A stretch of DNA of 64,000 bases from Ulota crispa (taxonomy: Eukaryota > Streptophyta > Bryopsida > Orthotrichales > Orthotrichaceae): contig OY987244.1 in NCBI GenBank assembly GCA_963920765.1, forward strand, positions 994,501 to 1,058,500, read 5' to 3'. Shown piece by piece: positions 1-11,932 of the stretch. A program made the position numbers and the translations under genes. Every line of letters begins with the position of its first letter. Position 1 is the first letter of the stretch. The notes beneath the pieces are model-generated. The model searched no databases. It was not told the origin of the DNA and worked only from the letters and a program-made list of their open reading frames with translations.

Positions 1-1433
1 CAACACCTTGGTGGCACGTGTGGCACCATCCTTTGGAAATGAGTGCCGTTGTTGCTTGCCTCAATGCAACCTTCACAAGCATTGGGCAAGTCATCACCAT
101 GGGACTTGGGAAGGTCAAGGCCACTCACCAAGCTTGGAAGAGCCTTCAAGCTCTGCACATTTAAGTGCCCCATGCGTTGATGCCACAAAATCAGCCCATC
201 CATGGTAGAATTGGCAACTTGGGCACTCTCTTCTTTATGCACAACCTTGCATTGCAAAATGTACAAGTTGCCCTCACGTGATGCTATGGCTCGGGTGTCT
301 CCATCCGGAGACCTCACAATGCACCCAAGGCCTTCAAATGGCACATTCAACCCTCCTTCTACTATCTTGCTCACCGAAAGGAGGTTGCTTTGCAACTTGG
401 GCACATATAACACATTTTTGAACCAAATGCGCTTGGTGCATCCCTCAACAAGGGTGTTCACCAAAATGGAACCCCTTCCAAGTGCTTGGAGAACCGAATC
501 ATCACCCATGAACACCTTCCTTGATGAAATGGGCTCAAAGGTGTCAAAATGAGTTGTATGGGGTGACATGTAGGTGGTAGCCCCCGAATCCATGATCCAA
601 TCATCCCCCAAGCTCAATGAACCATCATGGAAGGCCATGAATGCATAGTCGTCACCACTCTCATGCGCCTTGGCCTTGTCGGCCTTCTCACCCTTGCTAC
701 TCTTGCGTTTGTAGCAATTACGAGCGAAGTGGCCTGGTTTGCCACAATGGAAGCATAGAATGGGCTCACCTTGAGTTTTGGTTGAATCTCCACCACTCTT
801 GTGGCAAGTAATCAACGCCGCATTCTCCGTGGCCAGGATGTGATGCTCTTTCTTTCTTGTCACCTCATGCATCAATTGCGACGTCACGTAGGTGAGGGTG
901 AGCTCTTTGATGTCCTTGGTCTCCATGGCCACAATCAAGTTCTCGTAACATGGTGGCAAGCTCTCCAAAATGGTCATGACAATATCTCCTTCCGTCACGG
1001 GCACATCAAGGGCTTCGAGTTGGTCTGCAAGAGTCTTCACCTTGTTGATGTGTTGCAAGAGGTCATCCATCTCTTGCACCTTGATGGTGAAGAACTTGCG
1101 CCTCAGAAACAACACATTGGCCAAGCCCTTGGTCTCGTGGATGCCGCATAGAGTCTTCCATGCTTCCGCAGCTCCTTTACCAGACTTGACGTGTTGGATT
1201 TGTGCATCCACCAAGTGAGTGCACAAAATGTGAAACGCGGTTCTCTCACGCCTTTTGAAGGCCGAGATGACCTTGGGGTCACTCTCACTTGAAGGAGCGA
1301 TCTCATTATCCTCCACAATGTCCCAAAGATCCTTCTCGTCAAGAATCATCTCCATCTTGAACTTGAACAAGAAGAAGTTGTCTCCATTGAACTTGTCCAC
1401 AACACGGGGTGTCTCACCTTCGTAGGTGGCCAT
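1..1433 (-). pseudogene. Ty1/copia gag-protease-pre-integrase region, cut by window edge
   Basis: The reading frame starts at the ATG at 1433-1431 and stays open on the minus strand down to the left edge. It matches the gag-pol start of the full-length element at 18190 nearly codon for codon. In order it shows a gag domain, a CCHC zinc knuckle (CFHCGKPGHFARNC, about 750-708), the aspartic protease motif DSGATT (about 590) and a GAG_pre-integrase segment. Relative to the full-length copy one G is missing in a GGG run near 60, so the last codons at the edge are shifted out of frame. This is the only lesion I see in about 457 codons, so the copy is fairly young. It belongs with the leader and LTR that follow to 2741. 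The rest of pol lies outside the window. Confidence 0.9.
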
Positions 1434-2458
1434 GGCTAGAGTATGCAACTCAAAGCGCTCTGAATGTCACAAGAGAATAGCAAGGGGCTGAAGTATGCAA
1501 CTCAACCACCTCCCAAGCAAACCCTAGCTCTCTCCACACTCAAAGTGATAAAGTAAGCAACTCAACCACTTTCAATGCTAGGTAGCTCCAAGACAAGGGG
1601 CTGAAGTATGCAACCCAACCACCTCTCAAGCAAATCTCTAGCTTTTTATGCACACAAGGGGCTGAAGTAATCAACTCAACCACCTCCCAAGCAAACCCTA
1701 GCTCTCTCCACACACAAGGGACTGAAGTATACAACCCAACCCTCAAAGGAGCACAAGATCTACCCAAAATGTGAGGTCATCACTCAAACCTCAGCCTCAT
1801 ACTCACTTTTTGCAATTTCAGCCTCCTTTGAGCAAATACTATGCATCCATTTGAGCAAACAACCTCAAGCAAGGGTAGAAACCAACTAAAGCAAGTACAA
1901 ACTCACAAATCACCTCTTTGTGCTTCAAACAAGCACTTTGGTGGTGCAACTCCACCCTTAGCAACTCCACACCTCCAAAAACTTGTGCAACACCAAATGG
2001 ACCTCCAAATAAGCTTCAAAGTGGATCAATTCCTCCAATATGATAGATCATATCCTCCAACAAGCTCCAAAAAGGTCCACACTTTCACAAACTCGAATTT
2101 GGTGCTCCACCAAGGTAAATGAGGATCAGCTACTCTCCAAGAGGTAAAACAAGATCTTCAAAGACTCCAAAAGGCATGCAAAGAGAGGTGAAGCTCCTCA
2201 AAGGTTCTCTCTAACCACAGATGCACCCCAAATCAAGAAACAAGCACAAGAAGTCCTCCAAATGCTCCACAAGACAAGATGAGGGCTGAAGTAGCTCAAA
2301 TGAGAAGCAATATCACTACAAAAACACTGCTAACACTAAAGAGTAGCTAAAGAAGTCCTCCAAGAGCACAAGGTCGAATTCTAAGGGCTGATGTAGCTCA
2401 AATGTGATCTCCACTCACCACAATGTACCTCCACACTCATAGAAGTGGGCCCATAATC
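1434..2458 (-). mobile_element. Untranslated leader of the minus-strand copia copy
   Basis: This is the stretch between the 5' LTR and the gag ATG on the minus strand. It is longer than the 860-bp leader of the full-length copy because the part next to gag (about 1486-1745) is a tandem array with a roughly 60-bp period; each unit begins GGGGCTGAAGTATGCAACTC or a close variant. Positions 1825-2130 are identical base for base to the full-length element's leader, although both flanks of that block and the adjoining gag have diverged. The primer-binding site abuts the LTR and reads GATTATGGGCCCAC on the minus strand. Confidence 0.85.
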
Positions 2459-2741
2459 TATTGAAAGCGGAGGAAAGATAGAAGAGCAAAGGCACACATG
2501 GTATACTCAAATGTATAAGATACAAATGGAAGAGATGAGATGGTTCCCAAACCCTCTCATCTATATACTCTCCCAACCACTCTCTCTTCACCAAACCATA
2601 TGGGATAACCACACTCATGGGCTGATCCTCCCTATGAAGTGCCTCCTTCCACGTGCTCTCTCTCCAATGCTAAGTATCCCACCCAGCATATCTCCATTGG
2701 CCTAGAGCAAACTCCTAATGCTCTATTCTAACCTTTCAACA
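2459..2741 (-). mobile_element. 5' LTR of the minus-strand copia copy
   Basis: The 283-bp LTR runs on the minus strand from TGTTGAAAGG-like sequence at 2741 to TTTCAATA at 2459, with the same length and ends as the LTRs of the full-length element. It carries the conserved LTR hairpin, with one arm mutated. It abuts directly, at 2742, pol sequence of a plus-strand copia. This shows the minus copy inserted into that older plus copy just downstream of where YVDD would lie. Confidence 0.9.
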
Positions 2742-3729
2742 TTCTTTCTAGCAACGTGGAGAGAGCATGGGTGCATTGAAGGCCAAGTTGGAGGCGAAGT
2801 ACGAGATGCCAGACTTGGGAGAGTTGCACTATTGCCTTGGAGTGGAGTTTGCAAGAGATCAAGGTGCGAGGACTATCAACATGAGTCAAGCCAAGAATGT
2901 AGAGGAGGTGCTGAAGCGGTTTGGCATGGAGGATTGCAAACTCATTGGCACTCCATTGGACACCAACGTGAAGTTGGTGAAGCTTAGCATGGATGAGTAT
3001 AATGCAGATGCTTCGAGGATGGGAAGTGTGATATTCAAATCAGCACTTGGATCATTGATGTATGGCATGGTGGTTACAGGGGCTGATTTGGCCTTCGCCA
3101 TTAGCACGGTGAGTCAGCACATGGCAAGGCCGGGATGGAGTCATTGGATGGCGGTGAAGAGGATCATGAGTTACCTGAAGGGCCCTTTACGTGTGAAATT
3201 GCAATTGGAAGGGGGGCACATTTGCTTAATGGGATACTGTGATGCAGATTGGGCTGGTGATGCCAACAATAGGAAGTTCACCATGGGGTATGAATTTAGC
3301 CCTAGAGAGGGCATGGTATCATGGAGTAGCAAGAAGCAATCCGCAGTGGCTTTATCCACAATAGAGGCAGAGTACATGGCGGTGAGTCATTGCACAAGAG
3401 AGACCATATGGCTAAGGCAGCTCTTGGAAGATGTGGGGTGTGAGGTTGTAGAGGGCACGTTGATCATGTGTGACAATCAAGGTGCCATAGCTCTTGTCAA
3501 GAACTCAGTGCACCATACGAGGAAGAAACACATCAAGGTGCAACACCATTTCGTGAGAGAGAAGGTGGAGAAGGGAAGCAGCACATTAGAGTATTGCCCA
3601 ACTGAGGACATGTTGGCGGATGTGATGACAAAGGCATTGGCGAGGGATAGACATGAGCGTTTGACGCGAGCCATGGGCATTGAGGACTTTGGCGAATCGC
3701 AAAGTGGGAGTGTTGAAAGGTTGGAATAG
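2742..3729 (+). pseudogene. Copia RT tail and RNase H fragment
   Basis: This is the distal half of a copia pol, homologous to the full-length copy from just after its YVDD motif to its stop. A 2-bp insertion near 2775 relative to the full-length copy breaks the frame at the left end. From 2767 the frame is open for 320 codons. It includes the RNase H motifs DADWAGD, ALSTIEAEYM and MCDNQGAIA, and the conserved HIKVQHHFVREKV tail. The upstream gag, integrase and polymerase core are not present, because the minus-strand copy interrupts at 2741/2742. The last six codons and the stop lie inside the 3' LTR, as in the other copies. Confidence 0.9.
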
Positions 3730-3993
3730 AGCATTAGGAGTTTGCTCTAGGCCAAAGGAGATATGCTAGGTAGGGTACTTAGCATTGGAGAGAGAGCATG
3801 TGGTAGGAGGCACGTCATAGAGAGAATCTGCCCATGAGTGTGGTTATCCCATATGGTTAGGTGAAGGGAGAGTGGTTGAGAGAGTATATAGATGAGAGGG
3901 TTTGTGAACTCTCGCATCTCTTCCATTTGTATCTTATACATTAAGGTATACCATGTGTGCCTTTGCTCTTCTATATTCCTGATGCTTTCAATT
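3711..3993 (+). mobile_element. 3' LTR of the interrupted plus-strand copia
   Basis: It begins TGTTGAAAGG directly after the purine-rich AAAGTGGGAG and ends near TTTCAATTA. The length of about 283 bp equals the other LTRs. Its arms of the internal hairpin and the TATATAGATG promoter-like segment are recognisable with substitutions. It marks the right end of the first copia cluster. Confidence 0.85.
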
Positions 3994-6900
3994 ATTCCAA
4001 CATGCATGAATAGCCACATTCCGTTGGTGTATTTGAGTATAATTAACCCTAAACTCAAATTGTAGCAACCCTAAACAGCTAAACCCCTCACAGAACTCTT
4101 TCATTACACCTACATTAGAGTTTTTGCCAACAAATTACTTTAGAGCTCATTTTTAGACTTTATAAAGAAAATGGCCTATGAAATAATGGAGTCTCTAAAG
4201 TCGTAAAAATAAATATAGATTGCTGTAAATTAGGGCATTTTACAAAATTATATAATTATAGAGACCCTTTTTTCCTTGCCCAGAAGGTAAATTGCCCTCT
4301 AAGTATTATCCCCTCGCCTCATGGAGGGTACCCAAAATTACAAAGAGTGATCACCTTGAGACATCATTTGAATGTCAATAGCGGTAGTGCATTAATACTT
4401 CTCTGCAACTGTCTTATATAGGATCTTCTCATTTGTTACACCTTAGTTTGATGCATTGCAAAATGAACCTTGCAAAAAACTTCTTGAAGATCATTGTTAG
4501 CAAAAAAGATATTGTTAAAGGAAGGCAAGGTTTACAACTTTGAAACATGAGACTAAATTTGAGGTTGAAGCCTTATCCAAGACATGGAGGGAAAATGATG
4601 AAACCCTTGGCGCCTTACTTTCTAACTAACGATGAATTTAAAACATTTGCTACTACAAGTAAAGGGATGAAAATTTGATGCCTTCAATTTAAAACTCAAT
4701 CTAAAATAATTCCTATCCTAAATATTGACATTTACAAAGTAATGTTAATTATGTAATAGAGTTGGAATTTGAAAAACTCTCAATATGGTTGCTTTTCAAA
4801 AATCTTGAAAATTTAATACAAGAAACTCATTTTCAAAAGTACCTCTTGATTTACAAATTATAAACATGTTTTTACAGAACATACTTCCAATCATTTGTAA
4901 AGTAAATTTTTTTTTGAAAATTGACAAGATTTAAGTGGTACTCAATTAGTACAATAATCAAGGAAATGGATGAGACATCATTTAGGGACCAATGAACAAT
5001 GAGGTGCTAGAGGTGATTATAACTAAGTTTGAAATTTAAAGGTTTTATATCATTAGGCATTCAATCACAATATCATATTACAAATGAAGGACATTAAAGA
5101 AGAAAAAAGTCCATGGTAAAAGAAGATGCTTAAACTTTGCTCTTCATGATGGTTTTTATAGAATATGTGTTTTTGGGCTTGTTGATTGTTTTCATGTGCT
5201 TGAATTTGAATGTCATGTATAAAAGGCCTTAGTAACGAAAGATGACATAATCAATTGTTATACCAAGGTCTACTCTTACTTGTACAAAGCAACAACCCAT
5301 TAAACTTCCATAGATCATCCTCAATATAGAAAAAAATAAGTTGTATACTAATCAATGTCTTGTAACCAAATTATAATAAAAAAAACACTTTTGAGACTTT
5401 GCTCCATGATCCAAGCAAAAACCTCTAATGTTTAAATAAATGTTCTTATTTTTAAAAAAAGTTTCATGCAATGTTTTGAATTTGTAATGTCTTAATGGAA
5501 CCATAAAATTATTTGACTAACTTAAGGGTGAACCACCATAGAGCTCAATCCACAAAATTTAATTTGATCATTTCAACTTTCAACTCCATACTTGGTGAGT
5601 ATCAATTGGGCAATGTTTTTGTCACTACATATCTTTATTTGCCCCTTCTCATTTTTGCAATTTTTTTACCTTGCACATATCCCTTGGGTCTAGTTCCATG
5701 GCCTTGTGTGTAGCAAGTTGCTTGCATGATGTTTGCAACTCTATTGTTTTTATGTAAAAGGTTGTATTTACCGGTACTTAGGGAAATTTTGTTATTTTTT
5801 TATTTCTAATTGGTATTTTCACAAGCCTATATTGGATATTGCATGCATTTATATATAGTTATGCATTTTTTTGAAAATCCAATGGATTTATTTCAAGTTG
5901 GTTTATTTTGTGGTTTAGCTAGCTAACAATATATCAATTGCCGGTTCCCCCACACACATTAGTAATTGCAATAAACACCAAACACATATTTGTTGTTGAG
6001 GGAAATTTTGCCAAAGTCTTACCTCATTTTGACATTGGCTACCTTAACATTAAAAATTGGATGAAAAAATGAATGAATTTCCAACCTTGTCTCAAACAAA
6101 CATGAGGTGTGCCAAAATTTGGATGAAAAGTTTAAATATTAGTTGGTCTTTAGAAAACTTGCATATGTGGATGATTTTATCTTTATTTTTTATTGGTATA
6201 CATTCTAGTATGCATGTGGCCCAACAAATAAAAAGAATAAAATAAATTTGTGATACTTAATACTCCAATAGGCCAACAATGAATAATAGCTAGCAAGGAA
6301 CAAAAGATAGCAAGATGAAGGAAACTTTTTATTTCATGTTTGAAATGACCGTACAACATTATGTGATTGCTATGGGACACTTTCATGATGTTTTGGGTTT
6401 GTGAATGAAGTTGGGCAAGGAAAAACTAAGGCCTAGGAGGACTCCAAAATCTGAATCAGTGATGTGCCAATTGTGTGCCAATTCTATGTCGTACCAAGTA
6501 TGACTGTAGGCCTTGCCGTAGGACGTGGAGATGTCAATGGCTCAATGTTGCACTAGTGTTTCGGACAACAGATCAAGAAGACTATAAGAGCATCATCAAT
6601 ATGTACACTCGAAAAGAGACTTGCCTCCATTTTGCTTGGTGGAGGCTACTGTAGCGAGAGGTTTAGGGATTTCTAGGGCTCCAATGTTGCCACTAGAACG
6701 GAAAAGCTAAATCTGAGACCCCGTTAAAACCACCTCCTGGAACAACATATTGTCTTGTTTTCCCATGCCTCTTCTCGTTTTCCCAGTGCGCACTGCATTT
6801 GCTCACAAAGTGACACATTGCTTGTGATAGCTTGCAATAGCTTGCAATAACTTGCAATTTCCCAGCAACAACTTGCAAGTACTTGCATTCTTCTACTATC

Positions 6901-8140
6901 TTGCTCGAATATGCAATGAGAGTTGCATCAACATTAGGAGGATCCAACCGGTGATTGAAACTGCATACTTAACCTTTTAGAGACCACCAAACCATATTTT
7001 GGTTCAGCAGAGTGGTTTTTAATGTATAGAGTAAAATTACTCAACATTTTGGAAAATAGCCTTGAAGAATTCTAGTGATCACAAGAATTTTGCATCCAAC
7101 CAAAAAATTAACAATGGAATTGGATATGTAAGATGATAAATACTAGTGTTTGTATGACATGACCTCAAAATATGTATTAATATTTGGTCAAAGATGGATC
7201 AAAGCAACAACACCATACATCAAACATCCAAGAAGAATGTCAAATTTCAATGGTGCCACCCTAAAAAATTTCAAATTGCTTAAAATATACGATTGTATTG
7301 ATTCTCTACACGATAGTAGTACAGTTGTAGTATTTGAAGATCTATTGAAATGGTGGTATTATTTCATCTCTAAAAAAAATTCTCCTAACTTTAAGGTCAA
7401 TTCTTGATTGTTTTCATCAATTGGATTTTCCATGGCATTTATCAAATTTCTTGTGAAATTGTTTTTGGGTAGCAAAAAAAGTGGGATTTCTGACCCTTTT
7501 TGTCCACTTAGCTACACCTTGTGATTGCTATTTTCATCTAGTTTGTGTGAAACTAGTCTCATTGGAAACATTACAAGGGATTTGGGCCCAAGAAAGGGCT
7601 GTGAGTTTGGATGTTCCCAATGCTAGGAACCAGCCATTGCTGGTCATCAAAAAAAAAAAATGTCAAAATTTTTTTTTTTCCCAAAAATACTATTTAAATA
7701 AAAATATTTGACGTGGTCACCCTAATGCCATGTCATATTGCTACAAATTGCCTATGTAGAAGTGTTGTGGAAGTGTTCCCAAAATTCCCATAGTTTTGGG
7801 GGAAGGGGCCCATTCTTGGGTCCAAATCCCTTGTAATGGGTGGGAAACCCAGCTTTTTAGAAATGCAAGGCTCTTCTCAAGCAAAGCTTATATGAAGTAG
7901 TTTGATCCAAAACCACATAAGCATGAAAACTAAAGATTTCTTGGCGTCAACTCACTCAATCATTATAATATTTCACTTCCAATGGTAGATCTAGTTGAGA
8001 TTCATATGCTTTGTACTAAACAAAGTGTACTTGCCATTTGTACGGTTAGATTATTGAAATTGGATCTATATTTGATTCAACCACACATCCAAATTTACTA
8101 CCTTGATTTCTAAAGGATTTTGTGAAAATGTGTGTGGTTT
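3994..8140. other. AT-rich intergenic DNA without recognisable gene
   Basis: There are no long open frames, no recognisable domains and no LTR. The only structure I can support is an inverted repeat at 7569-7838. The sequence is low-GC with many short A and T runs and is probably old, decayed repeat DNA. Confidence 0.6.
7569..7838. repeat. Spaced inverted repeat, 26-bp arms
   Basis: The left arm 7569-7594 reads CATTACAAGGGATTTGG then GCCCAAGAA. The right arm 7813-7838 is its reverse complement with one mismatch. The 218-bp spacer contains A and T homopolymers and no gene. It could be the ends of a small decayed foldback element, but I see no clear target duplication. Confidence 0.6.
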
Positions 8141-8144
8141 TTAA

Positions 8145-9041
8145 CTCCTAAATGCCCAAGGCACCAAAATCTAGTGTCCAAAAAATTTTAGAAAACTTTG
8201 AAACCTTATTGAAGGCACATATTTTATTTTTTTGTGGTTTTTTTTTGGAAAAGTTGCTTGCCAAAGTTAGCTTCACTATTCAAATTCAACTTCCTCCATA
8301 TTTTATTCCATTTGTTTTTGGTGGAAGGTTAACTACAAGCATACATTTTCTATCATGAATAGTGTTGTGAATAGTGTCACAGAGCCTATGAGAAGTTGCC
8401 ACATTGAAAAGACGGGCATCAAGTTGAGCAAAAGGTGAAGATTTCTCTTGGGCACTCCCTTGGGCAATAAGGGCCTTTTTTCTAAAATTTTGACACCTAA
8501 CAAAATCTAAAAGTGATTTTGGACTAATTTCACTTGGAATGTCTTTGTTACACTAATTAGAATCTATTCACCATTGAAAATTCTTTCATTCATAATGATT
8601 TTTGGTCAATAATTGAAGCTGAAAATTTTCTTTGTACTAGACAATTGCATTTTGACAATTGCATTGCAGGCTCATTTGTGAAATTGTGGTCATGGATTTG
8701 GAAGAGGGGCCATTGATTTGAAGTAACAACAATAAACACTAAAGCATCCTAAGTGGTTGTTTCCCAATTTTGTATCCAAAAGTCACCAATTTACATTAGA
8801 AGTTTCGAGCAGCTCCAAAAAAGCAAAAAATTCCATACTCATCATCATACAATCACAAATCTCTTGAAATTTGTGCAGTCATTTTGGATTCTTTTTGGGT
8901 AGTGCCATCTAAAAACCTTGAAGTTCAAGATTCAATGGTTACAATTTTGTTTTAATGTTTGATAATAATCTTACAAGAACAGTTCAAAAACTTCAAAACT
9001 ACTTTCTAAAAACAAGAAAAATACCCGTGGACATTTAGGGG
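8145..9041. mobile_element. TTAA-flanked MITE, family A
   Basis: The left end is TTAA then CTCCTAAATGCCCAAGG. The right end is the complement of CCCCTAAATGTCCACGG, followed by TCAA, a one-base decay of TTAA. The interior is AT-rich and has no transposase frame. A second copy of the same sequence occupies about 60117-61504 and is itself interrupted by other elements. Termini of the form CCCxTxAA bounded by TTAA resemble piggyBac-type elements. Confidence 0.7.
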
Positions 9042-9569
9042 TCAAAGGGCGGGGAGCGACCCAGGACTGGGTACCTCCGAGTCCCATTCGCAGTGTACAC
9101 AATGATGATGCTGATGCTGTAAGCTTAGTAGCGACCGCCTGCGGAAATGAGCTGTTTTGGCTGATTTGCCTCGGCTTCTCCTCGGACTGCCCTACCCTGG
9201 CCCTCTGCTCCCGCCGGCTGTCTCCCTCTTTGTGGTTCGGAACTTCGAATCGTGCGATGCCGGATTGTTACCAAGCAGCGATGTGGTATGCGTTGGTCAT
9301 GGGCGGCGATTGGGGTTTCGGAGTAGCCCACCTTCTCTCCACTCGCTCTATTAGGCTCCTCGCCGGATTAGACCGTGGATCGTGACTGCGAAATTAAAGC
9401 ATCGATGTCTTCACTTTGTGAACAGATTCTTGAGACATATCGTCTTTTCGTTTCTCTCGAATCCTTGGTCGTGTTCCGTGTGCAGACGACGGTCGTGCTG
9501 GCCCGTTATCGACCTTCACTCCGTCCGCTCTCGTGCACAGCAGGTGGAGAATTGAGTTAGTGTGGTGAG
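9042..9569 (+). promoter_or_regulatory. Upstream region of the SRR1-like gene
   Basis: Composition turns GC-rich and CpG-rich here, in contrast to the element on the left. The stretch probably holds promoter and 5' untranslated sequence. I cannot place a TATA box or a transcription start. Short open frames in it have no recognisable domain. Confidence 0.45.
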
Positions 9570-11932
9570 ATGGAGGATCCAATAGTGACCATCGTCAAAG
9601 AGGTCGAGGACGAGTGGTGCGTAGTGCGACCCCGTAAGGGAAAGCCTCGTACGAAACGGCCCTTGTTCCGACGCGCGGAAGAGGGGCATCTATCTTGTTG
9701 TCCCGGACATGACTCTAACTCAAATCTTTCTTCTAGGGATGCGGACGAAGAACAAAGGCTGCGTACGAAGCTTGAGAAATCTCTGGAGCGGGTTCGGAGC
9801 TCCGCCTTCTTCAAGCAACTGGTTGAGCAGATGCAGTGTTTACAAATTTTAGAGTGGTTGTTGGCCAACGCGATAAGACCGGCGAGTCTAAATTATGATC
9901 ACTCGGTTGTGAAGGGAGATTTCGCTGCTGTTGTAAGTTTAGGTCCCTCTTCAGTCGAACACGAGGCGTGTACGTTTCATTTCTCGGACGGTACGTGTGC
10001 TGCCCTTCTTCTGATGTTTACATTATATTTATGGTGTGGTTTTACGGTCGACGGAATATGCTTGTGGAGAAATTGCGCAATTGCATGAGTCTTCATCCTG
10101 GGGTGAGTCTCATATCCTTCGGTTTACAAGGATTGTTGCAATTTAGTTTATGCCAGCCTTCTTCTCCCATGAAAAGCCGCGACGATGTAGATCTGTGAGC
10201 ATCGAGTCTAGGTTTCGCGCAGGAACTGTTGCTGTCTGTGGTAAGGATGCACTGGAATGGGTTCTTCATACAAAGCCGCACGAAATCGATGAGTGGGACG
10301 TCGTTGAAAGCATCTCCACTCTGGGACGGCATAACGGCAGGTTTAATGACCGTTTAATGGCCTATTTAATGACCGCTTTAGAGTTTTATTAGCCTGGTCA
10401 CCAAAATGCAGTGGTTGCGAATGAGAGCCCCGCTGCAATGTTGAAAACCCTGTTGTTAGCTCATGTCGAAGGTCATCAAGGGCCATCTACGACAACGGTG
10501 AACCTCCTGCTTGATCAAGTGGCTCGACCATGTGGTCCAATGAGGGCTGGTCTAGACACTGCCGTTGTTTAATTTTTGACAACATATTTGGCGTCCCCCG
10601 CAAAGTTTGCTGCGCCCTCCACTTAGAGCATCGCCAATGCAACCGTAACCAGGCCCGGTATAACTAACCGGTTTTTTTAATTGATAATTGATTGTAATAT
10701 AAACTTTATATGATTAGAATGGCATGAATTTTTTAGTTGTAAAAACATAATAAAATTTAAGTTCAAGGTTTAGGGTGATTTAGATACATGGCATCAAATG
10801 TTAGCTAGATTTTTAAAATTTTAGAGGTCTCACCAAATCAAGCATATAGAACATATAGAGGGGAAAATCAGCCAAGGGCACAGTATAAATGGTCACTTAT
10901 ACCATGTCTTTGGCTGATTTTCCCCTCTGTATGCTTGATTTGGTGAGGCCTCTAATTTTTTTAAATCTAGTTAACATTTGATGCCATATATCTAAATCAC
11001 TCTAAACCCTAAACCTAAATTTTATTATGTTTTTACAACTAAAAAAGTCATGCCATTCTAATCATATAAATTTTATATGACAATCAATTATCAATTAAAA
11101 AAACTGGGTTTGTTATACCGGGCCTGGTTACGGTTGCATTGGCGATGGCCTTAGTGTGTCTTGAATGTTTTTGTATCTCAACTGGAGCACGGGAAGGTAT
11201 AACAATAGATAAAAAAGCGTATCTCACAGTTCCAAGTGGAAATGCTCTAAACCAGGTGGCCAGATTACGTAGCTGCAGAAATAAAAAGATCTCATCTCTG
11301 CTCACTTCCTTTCTGAATTGTGGGCTCTACTTCTGCTCGCAGGGAGTTTGATATCAGAGAATGTGGAGCATAAAATGAACGAATACCACGGTGGATTGAC
11401 ACGGCCTGCATCGAAATCACCAACATTGGTGGAGCTTGTAGTTCTGGGCGTGGGGAGCATTATAGACAGCGAGGCATCACGCTGCCAAATGTGCCTGGCT
11501 CTTCTGCTGAAGGATCGATTTTCCCCCATTGGGAATATTCTGGTGTACGATCCGGTGCTGTCTGAGATGGAGTGTGGCTTCTTGAAAAGTTTGGGATGCA
11601 CTCCAATTGTCCGAGACGAAGTGGGTAGGCGGCGAGCATCTGCTCCCACTTTGTTTTACATGCCACATTGTGGCGCTTCTCTGTACAACAACATCCTGGA
11701 AGAGAATCTGGATCCATGGTGCCTCGGATGGGTCTCCATCCTGGGAAACAGCTTTCAGAAATACCAAGATAGCTGGTCTGTGTTTCCGAAGCCCAAGCAC
11801 GCTAGGCCTGATTGTTTGCTAGGGATGCAACAGCACGTAACAGAGCATCCTGTGAACGCTGCTTCCTTTCCATGCTTGTCAGCTTTCAATGATATGAGTT
11901 GGCACCTGTTTCCAATTGACAAGATTTTATGA
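9570..11932 (+). CDS. SRR1: SRR1-like protein (light signalling/clock), two exons
   Basis: Proposed exons are 9570-9990 and 11343-11932, joined through donor GTACGT and acceptor TCTGCTCGCAG. The phases fit (1 and 2) and give 336 residues. The N-terminus holds the family's basic motif EWCVVRPRKGKPRTKR (about residue 14). The C-terminal half is the SRR1 domain, with VVLGVGSI, YDPVLSEMECGFLKSLGC (about 209), LFYMPHCGASLYNN (about 244), ILGNSFQ and the terminal FNDMSWHLFP. In Arabidopsis SRR1 acts in phytochrome B signalling and circadian timing; that role is inferred here by homology only. The 1352-bp intron contains a 525-bp foldback MITE. Another donor-like GTAAGT at 9933 would break the frame with this acceptor. 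Family assignment is firm; the exact exon 1 end is less so. Confidence 0.85.
10626..11150. mobile_element. Foldback PIF/Harbinger-like MITE in SRR1 intron
   Basis: The element is bounded by TTA at 10623-10625 and 11151-11153. The ends GAGCATCGCCAATGCAACCG and its near-exact complement continue as two roughly 240-bp arms around a short loop near 10885, so almost the whole element is one palindrome. It has no coding capacity. A TTA duplication with GRGCATC-type ends fits PIF/Harbinger MITEs. It is transcribed with the SRR1 intron if the gene model is right. Confidence 0.85.

Noticed and set aside
801-1151. 116-codon plus-strand frame, with counterparts at 18472-18822 and 23248-23601
   Set aside because: It is antisense to copia gag. 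The codon bias of gag keeps the other strand open; there is no start context or domain.
1841-2122. 93-codon open frame, identical to one at 17666-17947 on the opposite strand
   Set aside because: It is antisense to the copia leader. Identity follows from the 306-bp identical DNA block, and the third copy has shifts in it, so coding is not supported.
9157-9560. Short plus-strand frames upstream of SRR1
   Set aside because: They lie in the likely promoter and 5' UTR, have no homology I recognise, and cannot be joined in frame to exon 1 without inventing an intron.
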